A stretch of DNA of 7,740 nt, taken from positions 1 to 7,740 of the forward strand of contig CAMLOC010000147.1 in NCBI GenBank assembly GCA_946481465.1. The letters run 5' to 3'. Positions 1 through 5,170 of the stretch are shown here, piece by piece; the first letter of the stretch is position 1; each line of letters starts with the position of its first letter. Position numbers and translations under genes: made by a program. The notes beneath the pieces are model-generated. The model was not told the DNA's origin. It did no database searches and saw only the letters and a list, made by a program, of their open reading frames with translations. This DNA comes from an uncultured Shinella sp. (GTDB taxonomy: Bacteria; Pseudomonadota; Alphaproteobacteria; Rhizobiales; Rhizobiaceae).

Positions 1-21
1 GCCATGTCCCCCGGACATGGC
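1..21 (-). terminator. Perfect 9-bp hairpin at the left window edge, possible terminator
   Basis: Positions 1-9 (GCCATGTCC) and 13-21 (GGACATGGC) are perfect reverse complements separated by CCC. The hairpin lies 58 nt beyond the stop of the B2 gene in its direction of transcription, where an intrinsic terminator of the B1-C-B2 operon could sit. The T-tract that would prove this lies outside the window, so the role is inference. It could equally serve a gene arriving from the left. Confidence 0.3.
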
Positions 22-78
22 TTCGGCGCGCGGGGCGAGCCGAACCTGATCATGGTTCCCACTTTTCCGCACGATGCT

Positions 79-567
79 CTAGTCGCCGCCGGCGTTGCTG
101 GCTAGCGGGTCCGCAGCCGGCGGTGGATAGGTGGCGAGCACGGCGTAGCGGCCGGCCTCCTCGCACCCGATAACGGGCAGGTCGCCCGACTTGATCCAGA
201 CATGGGCGATGATGCCGCGCTCGGGATCGCTCGACGCCCCGTAAAAGAGGGTCGAGGCGATCCCCCGGCGGCGCAACATCCAATGGGCGGCGAGCCCGTG
301 CTGGAAGCAGACCGGACGCCATGGCGCGAAGCGGCCGCAGGCGGAGACCGCCCAGCGGACGGCGATCATCGGCTCCGCCGCTGCCGAAGGATCCGGCTGG
401 CGTCCAGCCCGACCGGCAAGCCGGGTGACCCGGCGAAACGGAAGCCAGGCGATCGCGGCCGAGGAAGCGGCGAGCAGCGCGGCGGCCTCGATCAGCAGCA
501 GCCGCTCGCGCCAGCTGATCTGGGTGAAGCGCGCCGCGCCGCGGCCCCAGCGTGCGAGGAAGCTCAT
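79..567 (-). CDS. Lasso peptide leader peptidase, B2-type (transglutaminase-like)
   Basis: This 162-residue protein matches the B2 half of split McjB-type lasso peptidases, which cut the leader from the precursor with a transglutaminase-fold Cys protease. Residues 22-44 are hydrophobic (RLLLIEAAALLAASSAAIAW, then LPFRRV), the usual N-terminal segment of proteobacterial B2 proteins. The nucleophile is visible as Cys87 in PWRPVCFQHGLAAHWMLRRR, and the catalytic His is His122 in AHVWI. A clear third Asp at the usual spacing is not evident; Asp129 and Glu136/Glu137 are nearby candidates. The RRE domain is absent and is supplied by the separate B1 gene. The ATG at 565-567 overlaps the TGA of the cyclase gene (ATGA, 564-567), so translation is probably coupled and this start is well supported. 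The stop is TAG at 79-81. Family assignment is confident; activity is inferred. Confidence 0.9.
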   Translation of the reverse strand: MSFLARWGRGAARFTQISWRERLLLIEAAALLAASSAAIAWLPFRRVTRLAGRAGRQPDPSAAAEPMIAVRWAVSACGRFAPWRPVCFQHGLAAHWMLRRRGIASTLFYGASSDPERGIIAHVWIKSGDLPVIGCEEAGRYAVLATYPPPAADPLASNAGGD

Positions 568-2504
568 TGGTTGGATCCGCTCGCGCGGCGCAGGAAGTGG
601 CCGACCGAAAGGCCGCGCATCAGCGCACCACGATATTTGCGCAGCGCGGCGACCTCGTCCGCCTCGTGGGCGGGCGAGCCGCGCAGCAAGGCCCTGAGAT
701 CATCCAGGTCGACGACCGCGGCGGCGGGCGCGCACGCGTCGAGGCGCGCAATCTCGCCTTCGATCTCGCCGCGGGCGGCGGCGACCCCCTCTTGCCAGTC
801 AGCCGCCTGGAATCCCTTTCGCTTCTCCGCGAGGACATCGGGATGGACGCGATCGGCGAGCGCGCGCAAGGCGAGCGAACGTGGCCGCCCCGCGGCAAGA
901 TATTGGTCGAGCGGCACCCGCAGGCAGAATTCGACCAGATCGCGATCGGCGGTGGGATCGCGAAAGTCGAGGCCCCAACCGGCCAGCATGCCCTTGTTGT
1001 AATTGCCGAGATCGAGCGACTGCAGCGCGCGAATTCGCTCGCGCGCGGCGTCGCGGCGGGGGCGCAAGCTGGTGTCGACGCCGAGATCGGCGGCGCGCCG
1101 GCGCAGACCCTCGATCCGGTCCCTGCGCACGCCGCGATCGGCGAACGCATCGCGCTCCTTGCCGGCAAGGCGCGCCAACAATCGCCAGCCGGCAGCCGGC
1201 ACAAACGGACCGGCGGTGATCTGGGCGATGAAACGCGCCGGCATGCCATAAGCCCTGAGGGCGCGCATTTCGCCGGCGAGGCGCAGCAATCGCCCGCGTC
1301 CGAGCAGCTGCGACAGCAATTCGTAGCCGGTGTGAGAGATGCTGAAATTGCCGGCCTGGCCGGTCAGCACGACGCTAAGACCGCGGCTCTTCGCCTCGTC
1401 GTTGATCGCATCCCACCAGGTGTGGTTGCACAAATTCTGAATCGGTCGCTCGAACAGCAGGAAATTGCGGTCGAGGGCCGAAGCCGGAGAGCGATGCCCG
1501 GCGCTGATCGTGACATGCTCCATATTGGGGTGGAGCGAGGCGGTGCGCGCGGCGAGCGGCCCTTCGTCGCCGATCCGGCCGAGCGGCGCTTCGCCGGCAA
1601 AGCCGGCGCGCGGCACAGAGGTGAAGGCGACGACCCGGCCGCCGGGCCGATCGGCGAGCAATCGGGCCGCGGTCGCGGCGACGGCGTTGCTGTCGAGACC
1701 GGCGCTGAGATGGGCGCCGACGACGTCCTGGCCGCGCAGCCGGCGGGCGACGGCGACGTCGAGCCGGTGCCGGAATTCCTCGACATAATCCTCGTCGCTG
1801 CGGCCCGAAAATGGCGTGACGTCCGGGTTCCAGTAAGGGAGGCTGCGCTCGCCGGCGCGGTCGGCGATCAGGATATGTCCGGGCTCGACCCGTTCGACAC
1901 CTTCGAAAAAGCTGTGGCTGCCGCGCTCCGGCATCAAGGCGAGAAAGTCGGCGGCGCGGTCGACATTGGGTCGGTAGGGGATGTCGGGCAAAGCGTGCAG
2001 GCCCTTGCCCATCGAAGCGAAGGCAATGAAGCCCGCCCCGTCCTGATTTCGGCCGCGGTGGAAGTAGAGCGGACGCTGCCCGACAAAGTCGCGGGCGAGG
2101 ACCAGGCGCTGGCGCGCGCCGTCCCACAAGGCGAAGGCGAAGTCCCCGACCAGACGGGGAATTGCGTCGAGATCCCACGCCTCCAGCGCCTTCATCAGCA
2201 CCGCGGCGTCGCTGAGCTTCGCGCCGTCCGCGCCGCTCAGCCCGAGGTCGCCTAGCAGCGCGTCGCGATTGTCGAGGCGAAGATCGGCGACCAGGGCGCG
2301 CATGCCGTCGGCCGCGACCTCCGGGCCGCGGTCATGCCGATCTTCCGGCAACAGCCGGTGGATGCGGCGGCCGAGCGCGATCCCGCCCTCCGACCAGAAC
2401 GCCTCCTCGTCCTTTCCGTAGAGGCTCTGGGCGGCAAGGATACGGGCGCAGGGCTCCCGCGCCGCACCGCCGGCCAGATCCCAATAGCCTGAAAGGGCGG
2501 TCAT
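564..2504 (-). CDS. Lasso cyclase, asparagine synthetase B-like (C protein)
   Basis: This 646-residue protein has the two-domain layout of lasso cyclases, which use ATP to adenylate an Asp/Glu side chain of the core and join it to the new N-terminal amine. The N-terminal glutaminase-like domain shows LVADLRLDNRDAL (71-83) and LVGDFAFALWDGARQRLVLA (118-137). It begins MTALSGYW, so the Cys2 nucleophile of true asparagine synthetase is missing and ammonia release from glutamine is not expected. The synthetase domain has the pyrophosphate loop as LSAGLDSN (266-273; SGGLDSS in asparagine synthetase) and LTGQAGN (380-386). The C-terminal stretch around GLDFRDPTADRDLVEFCLRV and RKGFQAADW is the characteristic end of lasso cyclases. 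The ATG at 2502-2504 overlaps the B1 stop by 4 nt, and the stop at 564-566 overlaps the B2 start. Together with B1, B2 and a nearby precursor, this makes lasso cyclase far more likely than a housekeeping asparagine synthetase. Confidence 0.93.
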   Translation of the reverse strand: MTALSGYWDLAGGAAREPCARILAAQSLYGKDEEAFWSEGGIALGRRIHRLLPEDRHDRGPEVAADGMRALVADLRLDNRDALLGDLGLSGADGAKLSDAAVLMKALEAWDLDAIPRLVGDFAFALWDGARQRLVLARDFVGQRPLYFHRGRNQDGAGFIAFASMGKGLHALPDIPYRPNVDRAADFLALMPERGSHSFFEGVERVEPGHILIADRAGERSLPYWNPDVTPFSGRSDEDYVEEFRHRLDVAVARRLRGQDVVGAHLSAGLDSNAVAATAARLLADRPGGRVVAFTSVPRAGFAGEAPLGRIGDEGPLAARTASLHPNMEHVTISAGHRSPASALDRNFLLFERPIQNLCNHTWWDAINDEAKSRGLSVVLTGQAGNFSISHTGYELLSQLLGRGRLLRLAGEMRALRAYGMPARFIAQITAGPFVPAAGWRLLARLAGKERDAFADRGVRRDRIEGLRRRAADLGVDTSLRPRRDAARERIRALQSLDLGNYNKGMLAGWGLDFRDPTADRDLVEFCLRVPLDQYLAAGRPRSLALRALADRVHPDVLAEKRKGFQAADWQEGVAAARGEIEGEIARLDACAPAAAVVDLDDLRALLRGSPAHEADEVAALRKYRGALMRGLSVGHFLRRASGSNQ

Positions 2505-2800
2505 GCCGCCAGCGGAGACGACCCGCCTTCGGTGATCGACAGCAGACCTTCGCGCTCGAGCTCGCGCACGACCTCGGTGACCTCGGCCTCGCAGCGCGCG
2601 CGATCGACCTTATATTCGGCCATCAGCGCGTCGCATAAGGCGTCGAGCGTGATCGGCTGCTCGGCGAGGCGCCAGATCCGGGTGGCGCTGCGATTGAAGC
2701 CGAAGCATTTCCCCCGCTCGGCATGAAGCGCGACCAGCTCGCCATCCACCTCGGCCTCGATCAGATCGCCATTCCGGCTGATGATGAGATTTGTCGACAA
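2501..2800 (-). CDS. PqqD-like RiPP recognition element, lasso B1 protein
   Basis: This is a PqqD-family protein of about 99 residues, the leader-binding partner that hands the precursor to B2 and C. Counting from the proposed start, the body reads STNLIISRNGDLIEAEVDGE, then LVALHAERGKCFGFNRSATR and IWRLAEQPITLDALCDALMA. This is the winged-helix pattern of beta strands followed by three helices typical of RRE proteins, ending in EVVRELEREGLLSI. The reading frame is open upstream to an ATG at 2893. I choose the TTG at 2798-2800 because AAGGAA lies 6 nt before it, the resulting length suits the family, and the extra 31 residues are basic, low-complexity and read out of a palindromic repeat. The stop overlaps the cyclase start (ATGA), so this is the first gene of the B1-C-B2 operon. 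The TTG start may keep expression modest. Confidence 0.88.
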   Translation of the reverse strand: MSTNLIISRNGDLIEAEVDGELVALHAERGKCFGFNRSATRIWRLAEQPITLDALCDALMAEYKVDRARCEAEVTEVVRELEREGLLSITEGGSSPLAA

Positions 2801-2806
2801 ACGCGG

Positions 2807-2812
2807 TTCCTT
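2807..2812 (-). promoter_or_regulatory. Ribosome binding site that sets the B1 start
   Basis: On the minus strand AAGGAA (2812 down to 2807) lies 6 nt before the TTG at 2800. No comparable site precedes the upstream ATG at 2893, so this site decides the start. It lies 6 bp outside the left arm of the palindrome at 2819. Confidence 0.65.
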
Positions 2813-2818
2813 TCTATG

Positions 2819-2982
2819 AGAGCCTGCTTGGGAATGGTTGCGGGTCGGCCGGCCGGGTCTTTTGCGCGCCGGACTTCGTCGCAACCTTGCCACGATGCGT
2901 TTGCATCGCGGTGGCGGTCGCTCCTAGCCGGCCCACAAAATCCCTTGGCCGTCCTCAACCGCCCCATTCCCAAGCAGGCTCT
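2819..2982. repeat. 164-bp imperfect palindrome in the divergent promoter region
   Basis: The outer arms 2819-2837 (AGAGCCTGCTTGGGAATGG) and 2964-2982 are perfect 19-nt reverse complements. Their midpoint, 2900.5, coincides with a second perfect hairpin: CGATGC (2893-2898) and GCATCG (2903-2908) around GTTT. Between these, inner blocks also pair with small shifts, for example 2860-2872 (TTTTGCGCGCCGG) against 2928-2940 (11 of 13 positions). The element fills most of the 274-bp gap between the divergent genes B1 and K and ends just short of the B1 ribosome binding site. It looks like a diverged palindromic repeat or small terminal-inverted-repeat element; no flanking target duplication is evident. 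A role as an operator shared by both units is possible but unproven. I see no convincing sigma70 promoter in the gap; 2983-3074 holds nothing else I recognise. Confidence 0.85.
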
Positions 2983-3074
2983 TCGCGGCTAACTAGAGCG
3001 GGGGGCGCGACATTGCAACGCGGCCCATCCTCGCCTGCGCCAAAGCACCGGATTTCTCTGGATTTTCTGTCATT

Positions 3075-4037
3075 GTGGATGAACGACCCGTGTTGAGCCC
3101 GTCGCCCCAGCCGAAGCGGACGTCGGATTATGTCGGCTTCGGCCTGACGATCCGCTCCGAGCTGATTCTGCCGGAGCTCGAGCGCGGCGCCGACGGGGAT
3201 GCCGAGGCCGACGTCGAGGTTCGTCTGGGGGTGCTGGCCGGCCCGGAGTGGGACCGGATCGTCGGCATCGAGAACGACGCCTTCCGGCTGCGCGTCGCCG
3301 GCATCGGCCGTTTCGAAGCGGTCGAGGGTCGCAGGGTCACGATCGATCCCGATCCCGCGGCGACCGAGGCGGAGCTGCGCGCCTATCTGCTCGGCACCAT
3401 GTTCGGGGCGCTCTTTCAGCAGCGCGGCTTGCTGGCGCTTCATGCGAGCGCCGTGGCGGCATTGCCGGGTGAGGATGGCGGCGATCAGGCGATCGCCTTC
3501 GTCGGCGAGTCCGGCGCCGGCAAGTCGACCATGGCGATGGCGCTCAACGCGCGCGGTCATCGCCTGCTGTGCGACGACGTGACGGTTGTCCGGCAGGACG
3601 AGGCGGGGCTTCCGCTGGTGTGGCCGGGGGTTCGGCGGCTGAAGCTTTGGTCGACCTCGATCGAAGCGGGCGGCGGGTCGACACAGGGCCTCGAGCCCGT
3701 GCTCAGCCGCGAGGACAAGTTTCACGTGCCGTCCGACCATGTCGCCGCCTATCGGCCATTCCAGCTGAGGGCTCTGTTTCTGCTTGCGACGGACGAGGCG
3801 CTGAAGGAGGTCCGGATCGATCGGCTTCGTGGCGCGGCGGCGATCCAGACATTGATCTCGCATACGTTTCGCGGACGGATCGTCCCGTTCATGTCCGCCT
3901 CCGAGCGCCATTTCCGCGCCTGCGTGGCGTTGCTCGACCATATGCCGGTCTATCGGCTGCTTCGGCCCTGGGGTCTCGGACATATCGACGATGTGTGCGA
4001 TGCGATTGCGCAACACATCGGCAAAGAAACAAAATGA
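3075..4037 (+). CDS. HPr kinase-like protein, putative lasso peptide Ser kinase (K)
   Basis: This protein of up to 320 residues is related to the C-terminal catalytic domain of HPr Ser kinase/phosphorylase. The P-loop is GESGAGKST (144-152). LLALHASAV (119-127) precedes it and LLCDDVTVV (164-172) follows, with the acidic pair Asp167/Asp168 that would hold metal or act as base. The N-terminal part (DYVGFGLTIRSELILPEL, 18-35) is the beta-rich start common to these kinase-like proteins in RiPP clusters. In the paeninodin system a kinase of this family phosphorylates the C-terminal Ser of the lasso precursor. Here the gene sits 113 nt upstream of a precursor that ends in Ser, so the same reaction is inferred. 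The start is uncertain: GTG at 3075 has no strong ribosome binding site and GTG at 3090 is an alternative. A role on HPr protein or in general regulation is less likely given the neighbours. Confidence 0.85.
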   Translation: MDERPVLSPSPQPKRTSDYVGFGLTIRSELILPELERGADGDAEADVEVRLGVLAGPEWDRIVGIENDAFRLRVAGIGRFEAVEGRRVTIDPDPAATEAELRAYLLGTMFGALFQQRGLLALHASAVAALPGEDGGDQAIAFVGESGAGKSTMAMALNARGHRLLCDDVTVVRQDEAGLPLVWPGVRRLKLWSTSIEAGGGSTQGLEPVLSREDKFHVPSDHVAAYRPFQLRALFLLATDEALKEVRIDRLRGAAAIQTLISHTFRGRIVPFMSASERHFRACVALLDHMPVYRLLRPWGLGHIDDVCDAIAQHIGKETK

Positions 4038-4082
4038 GGCCAGAATCCAAAGGAACCAAGGGAGACGGGCGGCATTTTTGGT

Positions 4083-4110
4083 TTGACAGTCCCGATACGA
4101 AACCACTAAT
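4083..4110 (+). promoter_or_regulatory. Sigma70-like promoter dedicated to the lasso precursor
   Basis: TTGACA (4083-4088) is a perfect -35 box. After 16 nt it is followed by ACTAAT (4105-4110), a 4-of-6 match to the -10 consensus; CTAATC or TAATCA would fit 17-18 nt spacing. Transcription would start near 4117, giving a leader of about 34 nt that carries the ribosome binding site of the precursor. The stretch is visibly less GC-rich than its surroundings. The promoter lies in the 113-nt gap between kinase and precursor, so the peptide can be made at a higher level than the enzymes. Confidence 0.6.
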
Positions 4111-4136
4111 CAGGTGCCCGACCTTCGATTGCACAC

Positions 4137-4143
4137 AGGGGAG
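4137..4143 (+). promoter_or_regulatory. Strong ribosome binding site of the precursor gene
   Basis: AGGGGAG lies 7 nt before the ATG at 4151. It selects this start over the in-frame ATG at 4034, which overlaps the kinase stop and would give an 85-residue product. Confidence 0.75.
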
Positions 4144-4150
4144 TCTAACG

Positions 4151-4291
4151 ATGAGTGAACGCCGTCCGGTAGAAAATAGCGAAGACCGCGGTGAGTGGGT
4201 CACGCCTGTGGTTCGCCGCATGGACGCTGGCGACGCTGAGAGCGGCTTCCCGGGCGCCGTCGAGGACGCGCCCTACGTGCTCGCCAGCTAA
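4151..4291 (+). CDS. Putative lasso peptide precursor with a C-terminal Ser (A)
   Basis: This is a 46-residue acidic peptide. The leader carries W16-V-T-P19-V-V, an aromatic-x-x-Pro motif like the YxxP motif that B1 proteins bind, with Trp in place of Tyr. The C-terminal part suits a lasso core. The best guess is GFPGAVEDAPYVLAS (32-46), with Gly1 able to close an 8-residue ring on Asp8 (or a 7-residue ring on Glu7). A core starting at Ser31 would give Ser1 to Asp9 or Glu8. The Thr usually found two residues before the cut is not present. The last residue is Ser46, the position phosphorylated in paeninodin-type peptides, and a matching kinase gene lies directly upstream. The gene has its own promoter, a strong ribosome binding site and a terminator, as expected for an abundant substrate. 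It is the only small gene in the locus with these traits; identity is inferred from context and motifs, and the core boundary is unproven. Confidence 0.82.
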   Translation: MSERRPVENSEDRGEWVTPVVRRMDAGDAESGFPGAVEDAPYVLAS

Positions 4292-4312
4292 GCGACGCAC
4301 AGTCTAAGTTTC

Positions 4313-4345
4313 AAAAGGCCGCCCTTCTGGGCGGCCTTTTTCTTT
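4313..4345 (+). terminator. Intrinsic terminator after the precursor, possibly bidirectional
   Basis: Positions 4313-4324 (AAAAGGCCGCCC) and 4329-4340 form a perfect 12-bp stem with a TTCT loop, followed by TTTTTCTTT. It starts 21 nt after the precursor stop. The AAAA on the left side gives a U-run on the other strand, so the hairpin may also stop transcription arriving from the convergent gene at 4468-4968. Confidence 0.9.
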
Positions 4346-4467
4346 GTTGCTCGACGGAGCTGGCGCTCGAACCTAGCATGTCGCCAATCCGCTCGTTGCG
4401 CGGAACACCGCCTAAATCGACCTTGGACCAGCCCTGGTTCCCCGGCCATGGTTTAACGGCTGGTCGC

Positions 4468-4968
4468 TCACGCGATCGCGGCTGATCGCTGCCCGGAAGG
4501 GCCGAACAGAGCCACCAGCTCGTGCCGCGCCGCGGCCGGCAGCAGGAAAGACAACTCGGCACCGCCCGATATTCGAACCACAGCCATAAGTTTACCGTCC
4601 GTCCCGATGGGCTGTATTCGAAATGCGGATGCGACCATGACTTGGCGACCGGCCTTGGGATCCTGGCGGCGTTGGGCGGTCGCGAGGCTCTGAGCGAGCA
4701 GGCTGACCAGTGCCGGCACGAGGGCGGAGGGACAGACCAATGTGGTTGGCTCATCCTCGCCCCGCTGCAAATTGATCAACACCTCCCGTCCGTCGTCAGT
4801 GACGACGGCGCCTTCCAGCGCCTTGAGGACGATTCCCTGCCGGACCGGCGTCCGGCGCGACTCCCTCCGGCCGCTGCTGATCCGGCTAGGATCTCCGGGT
4901 GCCGCGATGGCAGTTCCGGTGACATTCTTGTGGGCGGAGCGGCCAAGTTTGCGCGTCGTCTTCATCAT
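4468..4968 (-). CDS. Hypothetical protein of 165-166 residues
   Basis: I do not recognise this protein. The first 40 or so residues are basic and Ser/Arg-rich (KTTRKLGRSAHKN, then SSGRRESRRTPVRQG) and look disordered. The rest alternates short strands and helices, in two stretches: GIVLKALEGAVVTDDGREVL with INLQRG, and VASAFRIQPIGTDGKLMAVV with RISGGAELSFLLPAAARHEL. The two halves may be related beta-strand units followed by a helix (SALVPALVSLLAQSLATAQR; PAAARHELVALFG). There is no signal peptide or membrane segment. Two adjacent ATGs (4968 and 4965) are possible; AAGGG lies 5 nt from the second, which I slightly prefer. It converges with the lasso precursor and lies downstream of the RTX gene, separated from it by a terminator. 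Nothing ties it to lasso biosynthesis except proximity. Reading frame, length and ribosome binding site support a real gene. Confidence 0.6.
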   Translation of the reverse strand: MMKTTRKLGRSAHKNVTGTAIAAPGDPSRISSGRRESRRTPVRQGIVLKALEGAVVTDDGREVLINLQRGEDEPTTLVCPSALVPALVSLLAQSLATAQRRQDPKAGRQVMVASAFRIQPIGTDGKLMAVVRISGGAELSFLLPAAARHELVALFGPSGQRSAAIA

Positions 4969-5109
4969 CGCCCTTGCTCGGCCACCTCCGAACCCTTGAT
5001 GGGCGGATCGGCGCGCCGTCGACCTGAAGCAAGATGACCGCTTCCCGAATGGGGCGCAAGCGCCGCGCGCGCTGGCCGCCGGAGCTCAAGATTCCGCGAC
5101 ATCTTCCGC

Positions 5110-5147
5110 CCAAAAAGAAACCGGCCGCCGATTACTCGGCGGCCGGT
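5110..5147 (-). terminator. Intrinsic terminator of the RTX gene
   Basis: Positions 5120-5131 (ACCGGCCGCCGA) and 5136-5147 form a perfect 12-bp stem. On the minus strand the loop is GTAA, a GNRA-type tetraloop, and the stem is followed by TTTCTTTTTG. It begins 23 nt after the RTX stop codon at 5171-5173 and separates that gene from the hypothetical gene at 4468-4968. Confidence 0.9.
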
Positions 5148-5170
5148 CCTTTTCCGTCACTTCCGAAGGA

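Noticed and set aside
552..2255. Plus-strand reading frame of 567 codons opposite the cyclase gene
   Set aside because: It is an antisense shadow produced by high-GC codon use; its translation is low-complexity and resembles no family, while the minus strand encodes a clear cyclase.
2801..2893. N-terminal extension of B1 to the ATG at 2893
   Set aside because: The 31 extra residues come from the palindrome and lack a ribosome binding site; the TTG at 2800 has one and gives a normal PqqD-like length.
2791..3096. Possible second small peptide gene on the plus strand in the divergent gap
   Set aside because: It runs through the palindrome, starts opposite the B1 start, and shows no leader motif, ribosome binding site or core-like C-terminus.
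2955..4106. Minus-strand reading frame of 383 codons opposite the kinase gene
   Set aside because: It is a shadow of the kinase, rich in Arg/His with no recognisable domain.
4034..4291. Longer 85-residue version of the precursor starting at the ATG that overlaps the kinase stop
   Set aside because: The frame is open, but the strong ribosome binding site at 4137-4143, the promoter at 4083-4110 and the normal leader length favour the ATG at 4151.
4426..4465. Inverted repeat GACCAGCC / GGCTGGTC downstream of the hypothetical gene
   Set aside because: It has only 8 bp with a 24-nt spacer and no T-run on either strand; too weak to call a terminator.
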